Positions 9,906 to 17,897 of a stretch of 64,000 nt of DNA are shown here, piece after piece. This DNA is from Chitinophagaceae bacterium C216. GTDB lineage: Bacteria; Bacteroidota; Bacteroidia; Chitinophagales; Chitinophagaceae. The notes under the pieces are model-generated. The model was not told the DNA's origin. It saw only the letters and a list, made by a program, of their open reading frames with translations, and searched no databases. Both the position numbers and the translations under genes were made by a program. Location: positions 992,001 to 1,056,000 of the forward strand of contig CP144143.1 of NCBI GenBank assembly GCA_028485475.2, read 5' to 3'. Positions within the stretch are counted from its first letter, which is position 1; the number at the start of each line of letters is the position of its first letter.

Positions 9906-10733
9906 ATGAGATTTGTTTTTCTGTTGTTTTGCTATTGGGGGTTGACAAACGCTTGCTTGAATACAGCACCACCTAAGTTGTATGGAAGAGCATCTGATTT
10001 CGCGGATCAACCTGTATGGGAAGAGCATTTTAATAAAGATGGGCAGCCGGATACTGCCATCTGGAGTTATGATATCGGAGATAATGGTTGGGGAAATAAC
10101 GAGCTCCAGTATTATACAGATGCTATTACTAATGCAGTTATAAGGAACGGAATGTTGCATATTATTGCTTTAAAAGAGCAACGAGCTAAGAGTCGTTATA
10201 CGTCCGCAAGATTAGTTACTCGGCACAAAAAGGATTTTTTATATGGTCGTATAGAAGTGAAAGCAAAACTACCGGCAGGAGTAGGAACCTGGCCTGCTAT
10301 ATGGATGCTCCCTACAGATTGGAGTTATGGAGGTTGGCCACAGTCGGGCGAAATTGATATTATGGAACATGTAGGCAAGGATGAAGGTATGGTACATTTT
10401 AGTGTACATACAGCTGCATACAATCATATACAGGGTACACAAAAAACAGCTCAGCAAAAAGTTTCAAATGCAACTTCTGATTTTCATTTGTACCGCGTAG
10501 ACTGGACGCCTGATTATATTAAAGGGTTCTTCGATGATCGAGAAGTCTTTAGTTTTGAAAACGACCATAAAGGAGATTATAACACATGGCCTTTTGATAA
10601 AAAGTTTTATTTGCTTCTCAATATTGCCATTGGTGGTAACTGGGGAGGACCCGATGTAGATGAACATATTTTTCCTGCAGCAATGGTGATTGACTATATC
10701 AAGTATTATCCTTTCATAGGTAAAAGCGAATAA
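9906..10733 (+). CDS. GH16 family endo-beta-glucanase (laminarinase-type)
   Basis: GH16 laminarinases hydrolyse internal beta-1,3 (or mixed beta-1,3/1,4) glucosidic bonds by a retaining mechanism. The catalytic ExDxxE motif is intact in GEIDIMEHVG, giving E149, D151 and E154 counted from the ATG at 9906 (275 residues). Other GH16 signs are NNELQYYT, GRIEVKAKLPAGVGTWPAIW and the C-terminal IGGNWGG block. I reject the TTG at 9897 in favour of the ATG. The N-terminus is a signal peptide ending TNAC, a weak lipobox, so surface anchoring is possible. Its stop overlaps the next start by one base (TAATG), indicating translational coupling with GH43. A beta-1,3-type enzyme beside two beta-1,2-type enzymes is notable. 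Confidence 0.92.
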   Translation: MRFVFLLFCYWGLTNACLNTAPPKLYGRASDFADQPVWEEHFNKDGQPDTAIWSYDIGDNGWGNNELQYYTDAITNAVIRNGMLHIIALKEQRAKSRYTSARLVTRHKKDFLYGRIEVKAKLPAGVGTWPAIWMLPTDWSYGGWPQSGEIDIMEHVGKDEGMVHFSVHTAAYNHIQGTQKTAQQKVSNATSDFHLYRVDWTPDYIKGFFDDREVFSFENDHKGDYNTWPFDKKFYLLLNIAIGGNWGGPDVDEHIFPAAMVIDYIKYYPFIGKSE

Positions 10734-12514
10734 TGATGGTTATGAAAAAATATGGAATATTGTTGATAATGAGTTTGACGTGCTTTTTTTCATGTGCTGA
10801 AGTTGTAGCCCAAAGGCAGACATATTGTAATCCGATCAACATTGATTACGGATATACACCTATTCCAAACTTCAGTACTTGGGGAAGACATCGTACTACA
10901 GCGGATCCAGTTATCGTAAATTATAAAGGGGATTATTATTTATTTAGCACTAATCAATGGGGTTATTGGTGGAGCAGTGATATGCTGAACTGGAACTTTA
11001 TTTCCAGAAGTTTTTTAAGACCTTGGAATAAAACTTATGACGATCTGTGCGCACCTGCTGTGGGTATTATTGGCGATACCATGATTGTAATGGGCTCCAC
11101 CTATACTAGAGATTTTACCATATGGATGAGCACAAATCCTAAGGGCAATGAATGGAAGCCGCTGGTGGATTCCTTTGATATCGGAGGTTGGGACCCTGCT
11201 TTCTTTACCGACGACGACGGACGACTCTACATGTACAACGGAAGCAGTAATGTGTACCCTATTTATGGCGTTGAACTAGATAGAATAACATTAAAACCAC
11301 AAGGAGCCAGAAAAGAGCTATATTTCTTGGAATCTTGGCGTTATGGATGGCAACGTTTCGGAGAGCATATGGATAATACTTTTCTCGATCCTTTCATCGA
11401 AGGAACCCATATGACTAAGTATAAGGATAAATATTATTTGCAATACGGTGCACCGGGTACGGAATTCAGCGGTTATGCGGATGGATTGCTGGCGGGAAAT
11501 GGTCCATTAGGTCCGTTTGAAGCACAGAGCGATCCGCTAAGTATTAAGCTAGGTGGATTTGTAAGAGGAGCAGGACATGGTGCTACTTTTCAGGATAATT
11601 ATAATCAATACTGGCATGTTGCAACTACAGTAATCTCTGTTAAAAATACTTTTGAACGCAGAATAGGAATATGGCCTACGGGATTTGATGAAGATGATGT
11701 GATGTGGTGCAATACTACCTTTGGTGATTACCCTCATTACATTCCATCTCCCGATATAAAAAGCGAATATGGAAAAGATGGTTTGTCTCCTTACTTTACT
11801 GGGTGGATGCTCCTAAATTATAACAAACCCGTTCAGGCTTCGTCTACACTTGGTGCATATGTACCCAATAATGCTGTGGATGAGTTAATCAAAACTTACT
11901 GGAGTGCTAAGACGGGAAATAAGGGAGAGTGGTTTCAGTCAGATTTAGGAAATATATCCACTGTATATGCTATTCAGATTAATTATGCAGATCAGGATGT
12001 GGATGATGACAGGTTGGGTAAAAGAACCGACCAGTATCATCAGTATAAACTATTCTATTCGATTGACGGAAAGAGGTGGAATCTCCTAGTAGACAAGAGC
12101 AATAATAAAAAGGATGTTCCTCATGATTATGTGCAACTCGAAAAACCTGTGCAGGCTCGTTATATAAAAATTGAGAATATTTACATGCCTACAGGTAAAT
12201 TTGCATTGAGTGGATTCAGGGTATTTGGCCATGGCAATGGGGCGCGTCCCGATTCAGTTCAAGACTTCGTCGTATTAAGAACTGAAAAAGATAAGCGAAG
12301 TGCTTTCATTAAATGGAAGCCTGTAGACAATGCTTATGCCTATAATATTTTTTATGGCACGCATCCTGATAAACTTTATACGAGTATTATGGTGCATAGT
12401 AATAATGAGTACTGGATGAAAGCAATGGATGCCAAAAGAACTTACTACTTCAGTATTCAAGCTGTTAATGAGAACGGTGTAAGTGAGCGAAGCAAAGTGA
12501 TTAAGGTGGATTAA
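10733..12514 (+). CDS. GH43-like five-bladed propeller glycosidase with F5/8-type and Fn3-like C-terminal domains
   Basis: The 593-residue protein has a signal peptide (possibly cleaved after VVAQ; a weak lipobox at Cys21 is an alternative), a five-bladed beta-propeller at about 30-355, a discoidin/F5-8-type domain at about 365-500 (VQASSTLGAYVPNNAVDE, then ARYIKIENI), and a fibronectin-III-like domain to the end. The GH43 triad is visible: D58 (TTADPVIV), D154 (GGWDPAFF) and E223 (FIEGTHM). GH43 enzymes are inverting glycosidases, usually on arabinose, xylose or galactose, so this could remove side sugars from a glucan. It is translationally coupled to GH16 through TAATG; ATG codons at 10736 and 10742 are alternative starts. 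Exact substrate cannot be read from sequence. Confidence 0.82.
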   Translation: MMVMKKYGILLIMSLTCFFSCAEVVAQRQTYCNPINIDYGYTPIPNFSTWGRHRTTADPVIVNYKGDYYLFSTNQWGYWWSSDMLNWNFISRSFLRPWNKTYDDLCAPAVGIIGDTMIVMGSTYTRDFTIWMSTNPKGNEWKPLVDSFDIGGWDPAFFTDDDGRLYMYNGSSNVYPIYGVELDRITLKPQGARKELYFLESWRYGWQRFGEHMDNTFLDPFIEGTHMTKYKDKYYLQYGAPGTEFSGYADGLLAGNGPLGPFEAQSDPLSIKLGGFVRGAGHGATFQDNYNQYWHVATTVISVKNTFERRIGIWPTGFDEDDVMWCNTTFGDYPHYIPSPDIKSEYGKDGLSPYFTGWMLLNYNKPVQASSTLGAYVPNNAVDELIKTYWSAKTGNKGEWFQSDLGNISTVYAIQINYADQDVDDDRLGKRTDQYHQYKLFYSIDGKRWNLLVDKSNNKKDVPHDYVQLEKPVQARYIKIENIYMPTGKFALSGFRVFGHGNGARPDSVQDFVVLRTEKDKRSAFIKWKPVDNAYAYNIFYGTHPDKLYTSIMVHSNNEYWMKAMDAKRTYYFSIQAVNENGVSERSKVIKVD

Positions 12515-12582
12515 TCCTTAATGGATTATTTTTTGAAAGCATATTAATATATAAAGAGGATAATTTGATTAAAATATAAAGT

Positions 12583-13257
12583 ATGAAAAAACTTAACTGG
12601 ATTGTATTCTTTGTACTGATTTTTTTTGCACACAACGCAGTAGCACAACAGCCTTTTCCATATTGGAAAGATGTACAGAAATTTAAACAGCAAGATAGCA
12701 TTGCCTTTCCCGAATCCAATCAGATTTTGTTTATAGGTAGTTCTTCTTTTACCAAATGGAAAGATGTGAATGACTATTTCCCAGGTTATAAAATTTTGAA
12801 CAGGGCCTTTGGAGGATCCCGTCTGGTAGATTTGATTCGCTACCGATATGAAGTCATCTATCCGTATAATCCACGTCAGATAGTTATTTACTGTGGTGAA
12901 AATGATTTTGCGGCAAAAGATAATCCTTCAGTGGATGAAGTAATGGAACGTTTTAATACATTATATAAGCTTATCAGAAGCAAATATCCTACTGTTCCTT
13001 TAGCTTATGTGGCTATGAAACCAAGCCCTAGTAGGGAACATTTGCTACCCAAGTTTTCTGAAGCCAATAAAAGAATTAAGCAATTACTGGCAAAAGATAA
13101 AAATGCAGCATTTATTGATGTCTATCCCTTAATGTTTAATAAAGATGGCAGCATCATGAAAGACATATTTGTCGAAGATAATTTACATATGAACGCAAAA
13201 GGGTATGCTATTTGGCAAAAGGCTATCAAACCTTATTTGAAAAAACCTGCCCGATAG
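12583..13257 (+). CDS. Secreted SGNH/GDSL-family hydrolase
   Basis: The 224-residue protein has a signal peptide (cleavage likely after NAVAQ). SGNH blocks are present: block I is LFIGSSSFTKW, with S54 as nucleophile (GSS in place of GDS); block II is FGGS (G78); block III is YCGENDFA (N107); block V is DNLHMNAKGY, with D199 and H202. These enzymes are esterases/lipases and several PUL members are carbohydrate deacetylases. Placed between GH43 and GH3, it may remove acyl groups from an oligosaccharide; this is inference. No additional carbohydrate-binding domain is seen. The 68-bp gap from GH43 contains AAAGAGGA about 20 bases before the start. Confidence 0.85.
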   Translation: MKKLNWIVFFVLIFFAHNAVAQQPFPYWKDVQKFKQQDSIAFPESNQILFIGSSSFTKWKDVNDYFPGYKILNRAFGGSRLVDLIRYRYEVIYPYNPRQIVIYCGENDFAAKDNPSVDEVMERFNTLYKLIRSKYPTVPLAYVAMKPSPSREHLLPKFSEANKRIKQLLAKDKNAAFIDVYPLMFNKDGSIMKDIFVEDNLHMNAKGYAIWQKAIKPYLKKPAR

Positions 13258-13300
13258 CATTCGTTACAATATTTGATGGATTCGCGAAAAGTTGCACTCT

Positions 13301-15586
13301 ATGAAAAAAAATATCACATTAGTTATAACATTTGTCATTTTATTATTACAAACCGGATTTGCTCAGCAACAGCACGATGCAGAGATGCATCGTTTTATTA
13401 CTGCGTTAATGAGCAAAATGACGCTGGATGAAAAAATAGGGCAGCTTAACCTTCCTAGTGCCGGAGAGTTTACTACCGGTACCGCTACCAATTCTGATAT
13501 TGGTATCAGCGTAAAAAAAGGACTGGTGGGCGGACTATTTAATATTAAGGGGGTGGATAAAATTAAGGCTATACAAAGGGTAGCGGTAGAGGAAAGTCGT
13601 ATGAAAATACCGTTGCTATTTGGTATGGATGTAATCCATGGTTATGAAACCGTATTTCCCATTCCTTTAGGATTGTCCTGCACCTGGGATTTGAAAGCCA
13701 TTGAGCAGTCAGCACGTATTGCGGCCATCGAGGCCAGTGCAGATGGTATCGCATGGACTTTTAGCCCAATGGTAGATATCTCGCGCGATCCTCGTTGGGG
13801 AAGAGTTTCTGAAGGTAATGGTGAGGACTCTTATCTGGGCTCCATGATTGCCAAAGCCATGGTAAAAGGTTATCAGGGCGATTTAAAAGCCCGAAACAAC
13901 ATTCTAGCTTGTGTAAAACATTATGCCCTTTATGGCGCAGGCGAAGCCGGTCGTGATTATAATACGGTAGATATGAGCCGCATCCGTATGTATAACGAGT
14001 ATTTTCCACCTTATAAAGCAGCAGTGGATGCAGGGGTAGGAAGCGTAATGGCTTCCTTTAATGAAGTAGATGGAATTCCGGCAACTGCTAATAAATGGTT
14101 GCTAACGGATGTGCTTCGCAAGCAATGGGGCTTTAAAGGTTTTGTAGTAACTGATTACACCGGTATTAATGAAATGATCGATCATGGTTTAGGAGATTTG
14201 CAAACCGTATCGGCATTAGCGTTAAAAGCAGGAATTGATATGGATATGGTGGGAGAGGGTTTTCTGAAAACATTGAAGAAATCCTTACAAGAAAACAAAA
14301 TAACCCTTGCGGAGATTGATGCAGCCTGCCGTCGCGTGCTGGAAGCAAAATACAAACTAGGATTGTTCAAAGACCCTTATAAATATTGCGATGAAAATCG
14401 TGCTAAAACCGAAATCTTTACAGCCGAGCATCGTAAAATAGCTAGGCAGATTGCTGCACAAAGTTTCGTTCTGCTGAAAAATGCTAATAATACATTGCCA
14501 CTTAAAAAGTCGGGCACTATTGCACTGGTGGGGCCGCTGGCCGATGCTGCCAATAATATGACTGGCACTTGGAGTGTAGCCGCACAGCATGAAAAGTCTG
14601 TATCTGTACTGGCTGGATTGAAACAGGTGTTAGGAGATAAAGCAACGATTTTATATGCCAAAGGTAGTAACCTCACTGCCGATCCGGCTTTGGAAGAAAG
14701 AGCTACAATGTTTGGTAAAGGATTAAATCGCGATGCACGTAGTGAGGATGAACTGGCAAAGGAGGCATTGGAGATTGCTGCTAAAGCCGATGTAATTATC
14801 GCCGCCATGGGCGAATCTGCCGAGTTTAGCGGAGAAAGCAGTAGCCGTACCGATTTGAATATTCCTGATACACAAAAGAAGTTATTGAAAAAACTGGTAG
14901 CTACTGGCAAACCCGTGGTACTGGTATTATTTACAGGACGTCCGTTAACGCTTACTTGGGAAGACAAAAATGTACCCGCAATTCTTAATGTGTGGTTTGG
15001 AGGAACTGAAGCCGGTACGGCCATTGCCGATGTTTTGTTTGGAGATGTGAACCCTTCAGGGAAGCTTACCATGACTTTCCCTCAGAATGTGGGACAGATT
15101 CCTATTTATTATGCACATAAAAATACCGGTCGCCCGCTTGCCGAAGGTCAGTGGTTTCAAAAATTCCGCAGCAATTATATTGATGTAAATAATGATCCAT
15201 TGTATCCTTTCGGGTATGGACTTAGTTACACTACATTCTCTTATGGTGATGTACAGTTAAGTAGTACTTCTTTGAAAGGTAATCAAACTTTAAAAGCAAG
15301 TATTACCATCTCCAACACAGGAAAATACGACGGTGCAGAAGTTGTGCAATTGTATATACGCGATCTAGTAGGATCTGTTACCCGTCCGGTTAAAGAGTTG
15401 AAAGGGTTTCAGAAAATCATGCTGAAGGCAGGAGAAACCCAAACAGTAACTTTTAACATCACTACTGAGGATTTAAAATTTTATAACAGCGAATTAAAAT
15501 ATGATTGGGAGCCCGGCGAATTTGAGATCATGATTGGCGGAAATTCAAGAGATGTAAAGACTGCTAAAGTGAATTGGGCGAAATAG
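13301..15586 (+). CDS. GH3 beta-glucosidase, periplasmic (BglX-like)
   Basis: I start at the ATG at 13301 (MKKNITLVITF, 761 residues), not the upstream in-frame TTG. An ordinary signal peptide ends near TGFAQ. The GH3 N-domain has the nucleophile D285 in FVVTDYTGIN and substrate-binding blocks CVKHYALYG and EGNGEDSYLG. The C-domain has the acid/base candidate E512 in FSGESSSRTD, and a fibronectin-III-like domain follows (about 655-755, VQLYIRDLVGSVTRPVKEL). GH3 enzymes release glucose from non-reducing ends; family members in GH144 loci are known to act on sophorooligosaccharides. It is the last gene of the PUL on this strand and is followed by a shared bidirectional terminator. Linkage preference is not readable from the motifs. 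Confidence 0.93.
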   Translation: MKKNITLVITFVILLLQTGFAQQQHDAEMHRFITALMSKMTLDEKIGQLNLPSAGEFTTGTATNSDIGISVKKGLVGGLFNIKGVDKIKAIQRVAVEESRMKIPLLFGMDVIHGYETVFPIPLGLSCTWDLKAIEQSARIAAIEASADGIAWTFSPMVDISRDPRWGRVSEGNGEDSYLGSMIAKAMVKGYQGDLKARNNILACVKHYALYGAGEAGRDYNTVDMSRIRMYNEYFPPYKAAVDAGVGSVMASFNEVDGIPATANKWLLTDVLRKQWGFKGFVVTDYTGINEMIDHGLGDLQTVSALALKAGIDMDMVGEGFLKTLKKSLQENKITLAEIDAACRRVLEAKYKLGLFKDPYKYCDENRAKTEIFTAEHRKIARQIAAQSFVLLKNANNTLPLKKSGTIALVGPLADAANNMTGTWSVAAQHEKSVSVLAGLKQVLGDKATILYAKGSNLTADPALEERATMFGKGLNRDARSEDELAKEALEIAAKADVIIAAMGESAEFSGESSSRTDLNIPDTQKKLLKKLVATGKPVVLVLFTGRPLTLTWEDKNVPAILNVWFGGTEAGTAIADVLFGDVNPSGKLTMTFPQNVGQIPIYYAHKNTGRPLAEGQWFQKFRSNYIDVNNDPLYPFGYGLSYTTFSYGDVQLSSTSLKGNQTLKASITISNTGKYDGAEVVQLYIRDLVGSVTRPVKELKGFQKIMLKAGETQTVTFNITTEDLKFYNSELKYDWEPGEFEIMIGGNSRDVKTAKVNWAK

Positions 15587-15624
15587 ATGTAGCATATTAC
15601 TTGTAAAAGTTACCGGGAGTATTA

Positions 15625-15663
15625 AAAAAGCAGATTCCTATTTTCTGGAATCTGCTTTTTTTT
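15625..15663. terminator. Bidirectional terminator between GH3 and the SPS-like gene
   Basis: An inverted repeat (AAAAAGCAGATTCC ... GGAATCTGCTTTTTTTT, loop TATTTTCT) gives T-runs on both strands. It serves the GH3 gene on the plus strand. On the minus strand it includes the last codons and stop of the SPS-like gene (stop at 15638-15640). Confidence 0.85.
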
Positions 15664-17845
15664 CGGAAGTGTTTTCTTTTTGTTTTTCTGATGGCTTGGA
15701 ATAAAAAATAATACCTTCCAATAAACCTTTTGCCAATGGTTGTTGGGCAAAGTATACGGTTTTTTTGTTCCTGAGAATCTCCAGTTCTTTGCTGTAATCT
15801 GCTGCTACAATTCCTTTAACTCTTCCCTGTAACATATCCAGATCATTGCCACCATTACCGGCTGTAAAGAACTGTTCTACCGGCAATTTCCATTTGTAGC
15901 TGAGATAACGGACTGCATTACCTTTTCCTGCACGACGAGGTATGATGTCTAAAAATCGGTTATCGGTAAGCAGAATCTTTGCATGAAGTTTTCTATCATC
16001 CAAGAGCTTATTGATATGCGCCAGCTCGTCATCGCCAAAATCGTTCGACACATAGTAGCTGATCTTATAAGGCCACTGTGCATCTTCCTCCTGCATTTGC
16101 AAGTAAGGGAGTGAAGCTAGTGTTTGTACAATAGCTTCTCGTTTCCATTGATGATTAATATGTTTCTCCCATCCACGATCGGGTATAAATTCAGTAGTAT
16201 AATAAAGCTCTGTACCCGCAGAGCATATTATAATATCGGGTTTCAGTAGTGGATGTTTTGCCAGTGCCTGTTTGAGAAGATGTTTATTTCTACCACTCGA
16301 GATGCCAAATGCCACGCGATGTTCTTGTATCCATTGCATCAGTTCAGCAAGGCCTTCGCTACGGTCTCCTTCAATTAAGGTGCCATCCAGATCACTGATG
16401 AAAAAAACTTCGGCCGAAGAGAGTTTTTTACCAAAGGATGATTGAGACTGGAACTTTTCAGCCTTATGGGCAAAAATTTCATCGATAGCGGCAATATACC
16501 GTTCGGCGTGTTTTTTCCAGGTATAATCCTCGGCTCCGGCTTTCACACCGTTTGCTGAGTATTGCTCCCAGAGTGTTTCATCGGCAATAATTTTTTTAAT
16601 AGCATGTGCGATAGCTTCGGTATCTTCTACATCCACCAGAATACCGTTTTGTGCCGATTCTACAATTTCCTTAGGACCACCGGTGGGTGAGGCTACAATA
16701 GGTAAACCACAAGCAGCTGCTTCGATTATTGTGAGTCCAAAGTTTTCTCCGGGAGTAGCATTTACAAACACACCTTTCTTACGTGCTGCTATGCGATAAA
16801 TTTCGGGAACCTCTCTGCTAGGATCATTTTTCTTTGGTAAAGCCATCTTTCCGTATAAGTCATACTTATCCATCAGCAGTAGCAGATTGGTCAGTATTTC
16901 TTTTTCATCATCCGGCATTTCCGTAATATCTTTTCGAACACCCGCAAAAATGGCTAGATTGGCCATGGCTTGTAATTCTTTATCTTGCCCATAGCTGGTA
17001 ATTAGCGATTCAAAATTTTTTCGCTTATCGGCACGGCCAATGGATAGAATAAGAGGCTTCTCTGCATTAAAAAGAAAACGTTCAATTTCAGAATTAATTC
17101 TGTGTAATGCCTGTTCTTGCTCAATGGTCATAGTAAATGAGGGCATTTCCAGGCGGTAATAAGGGTAGAAAACATCGGTGTTGATACCAGGGGGATTGAC
17201 TTTAAATGTAGCCTTATGTTTATTATGATAGTCCTTATACTGGGTGTTGATTTCATGTTGGGTACTGGTGATAATCATGTCGGCTTGTTCCAGAATATTC
17301 TCCTCTACCCTGATTCTTTTTTCCATATTGAACTTGTCATTGATTTTCTTTTCCGTCCATCCTTGACTGAGGAGAATGTTTTTCTTGTTGCGGCCTAATG
17401 AGTGTCCCGTTGCAATAAAGGGCAGTGAGAATATCTTGCTAAGTTCGCAAGCTATGTAATTGCCATCGGCATAATGCCCGTGCAATATATCCGGAAAATC
17501 ATCTTCTTCTTCATTAAAGCGAATAGTGTTGTTAATAAATTCATCCAGATGATCCCAGAGTTGCTCTTTTTCCTTATAAGTGCTGCCTCCGCATTCGATC
17601 CTTATTATTCTTGCTTTTTCATTTACAATTTCAATAGGCTGACTATACGATGTGGAGACGCGTCTATCGGAAATTCGGCGGGTGAATAAATCTACTTTTC
17701 TAACTTGAGGATGCAGTGATAAAGCTTCCAATAATTCTAAAACATATTTCACTTGCCCACCTGTGTCTTTGTCTCTACCGATCTCTGGGTTCTTATAGCG
17801 GATAAGTCCGTGAGGGCTAAATAATTGTATATAATACTCTTTCAT
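15638..17845 (-). CDS. Sucrose-phosphate synthase/phosphatase-like two-domain enzyme (GT4 + HAD-IIB)
   Basis: The 735-residue protein joins a GT4 glycosyltransferase (about 1-470) to a HAD-IIB phosphatase (485-710). The start resembles sucrose synthase/SPS proteins (LFSPHGLIRYKN, then GRDKDTGGQVKYVLELLEAL). The GT4 nucleotide-sugar site is seen as SIGRADKRKN and the E-x7-E region ENFGLTIIEAAACG. HAD motif I is SDLDGTLIEG (D485, D487) and the late acidic motif is AGNGGNDLDML. Such fusions make sucrose-6-phosphate from UDP-glucose and fructose-6-phosphate and then dephosphorylate it. No signal peptide is present, so it is cytoplasmic. A GH32-like gene starts 52 bp away on the opposite strand. 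A related product such as another glucosyl-ketose or glucosyl-glycerate cannot be excluded. Its 3' end overlaps a terminator stem. Confidence 0.8.
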   Translation of the reverse strand: MKEYYIQLFSPHGLIRYKNPEIGRDKDTGGQVKYVLELLEALSLHPQVRKVDLFTRRISDRRVSTSYSQPIEIVNEKARIIRIECGGSTYKEKEQLWDHLDEFINNTIRFNEEEDDFPDILHGHYADGNYIACELSKIFSLPFIATGHSLGRNKKNILLSQGWTEKKINDKFNMEKRIRVEENILEQADMIITSTQHEINTQYKDYHNKHKATFKVNPPGINTDVFYPYYRLEMPSFTMTIEQEQALHRINSEIERFLFNAEKPLILSIGRADKRKNFESLITSYGQDKELQAMANLAIFAGVRKDITEMPDDEKEILTNLLLLMDKYDLYGKMALPKKNDPSREVPEIYRIAARKKGVFVNATPGENFGLTIIEAAACGLPIVASPTGGPKEIVESAQNGILVDVEDTEAIAHAIKKIIADETLWEQYSANGVKAGAEDYTWKKHAERYIAAIDEIFAHKAEKFQSQSSFGKKLSSAEVFFISDLDGTLIEGDRSEGLAELMQWIQEHRVAFGISSGRNKHLLKQALAKHPLLKPDIIICSAGTELYYTTEFIPDRGWEKHINHQWKREAIVQTLASLPYLQMQEEDAQWPYKISYYVSNDFGDDELAHINKLLDDRKLHAKILLTDNRFLDIIPRRAGKGNAVRYLSYKWKLPVEQFFTAGNGGNDLDMLQGRVKGIVAADYSKELEILRNKKTVYFAQQPLAKGLLEGIIFYSKPSEKQKENTSEKKADSRK

Positions 17846-17897
17846 ATCTACGGATAAGTGTTTGAGGATAGGTGGAATATAAGTATTTTTATCGGAA

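Noticed and set aside
14377-15072. Open frame of 231 codons on the minus strand inside the GH3 gene
   Set aside because: It lies wholly antisense to a strongly supported GH3 domain, has a low-complexity Ser/Ala/Leu make-up and no recognisable motif or start context.
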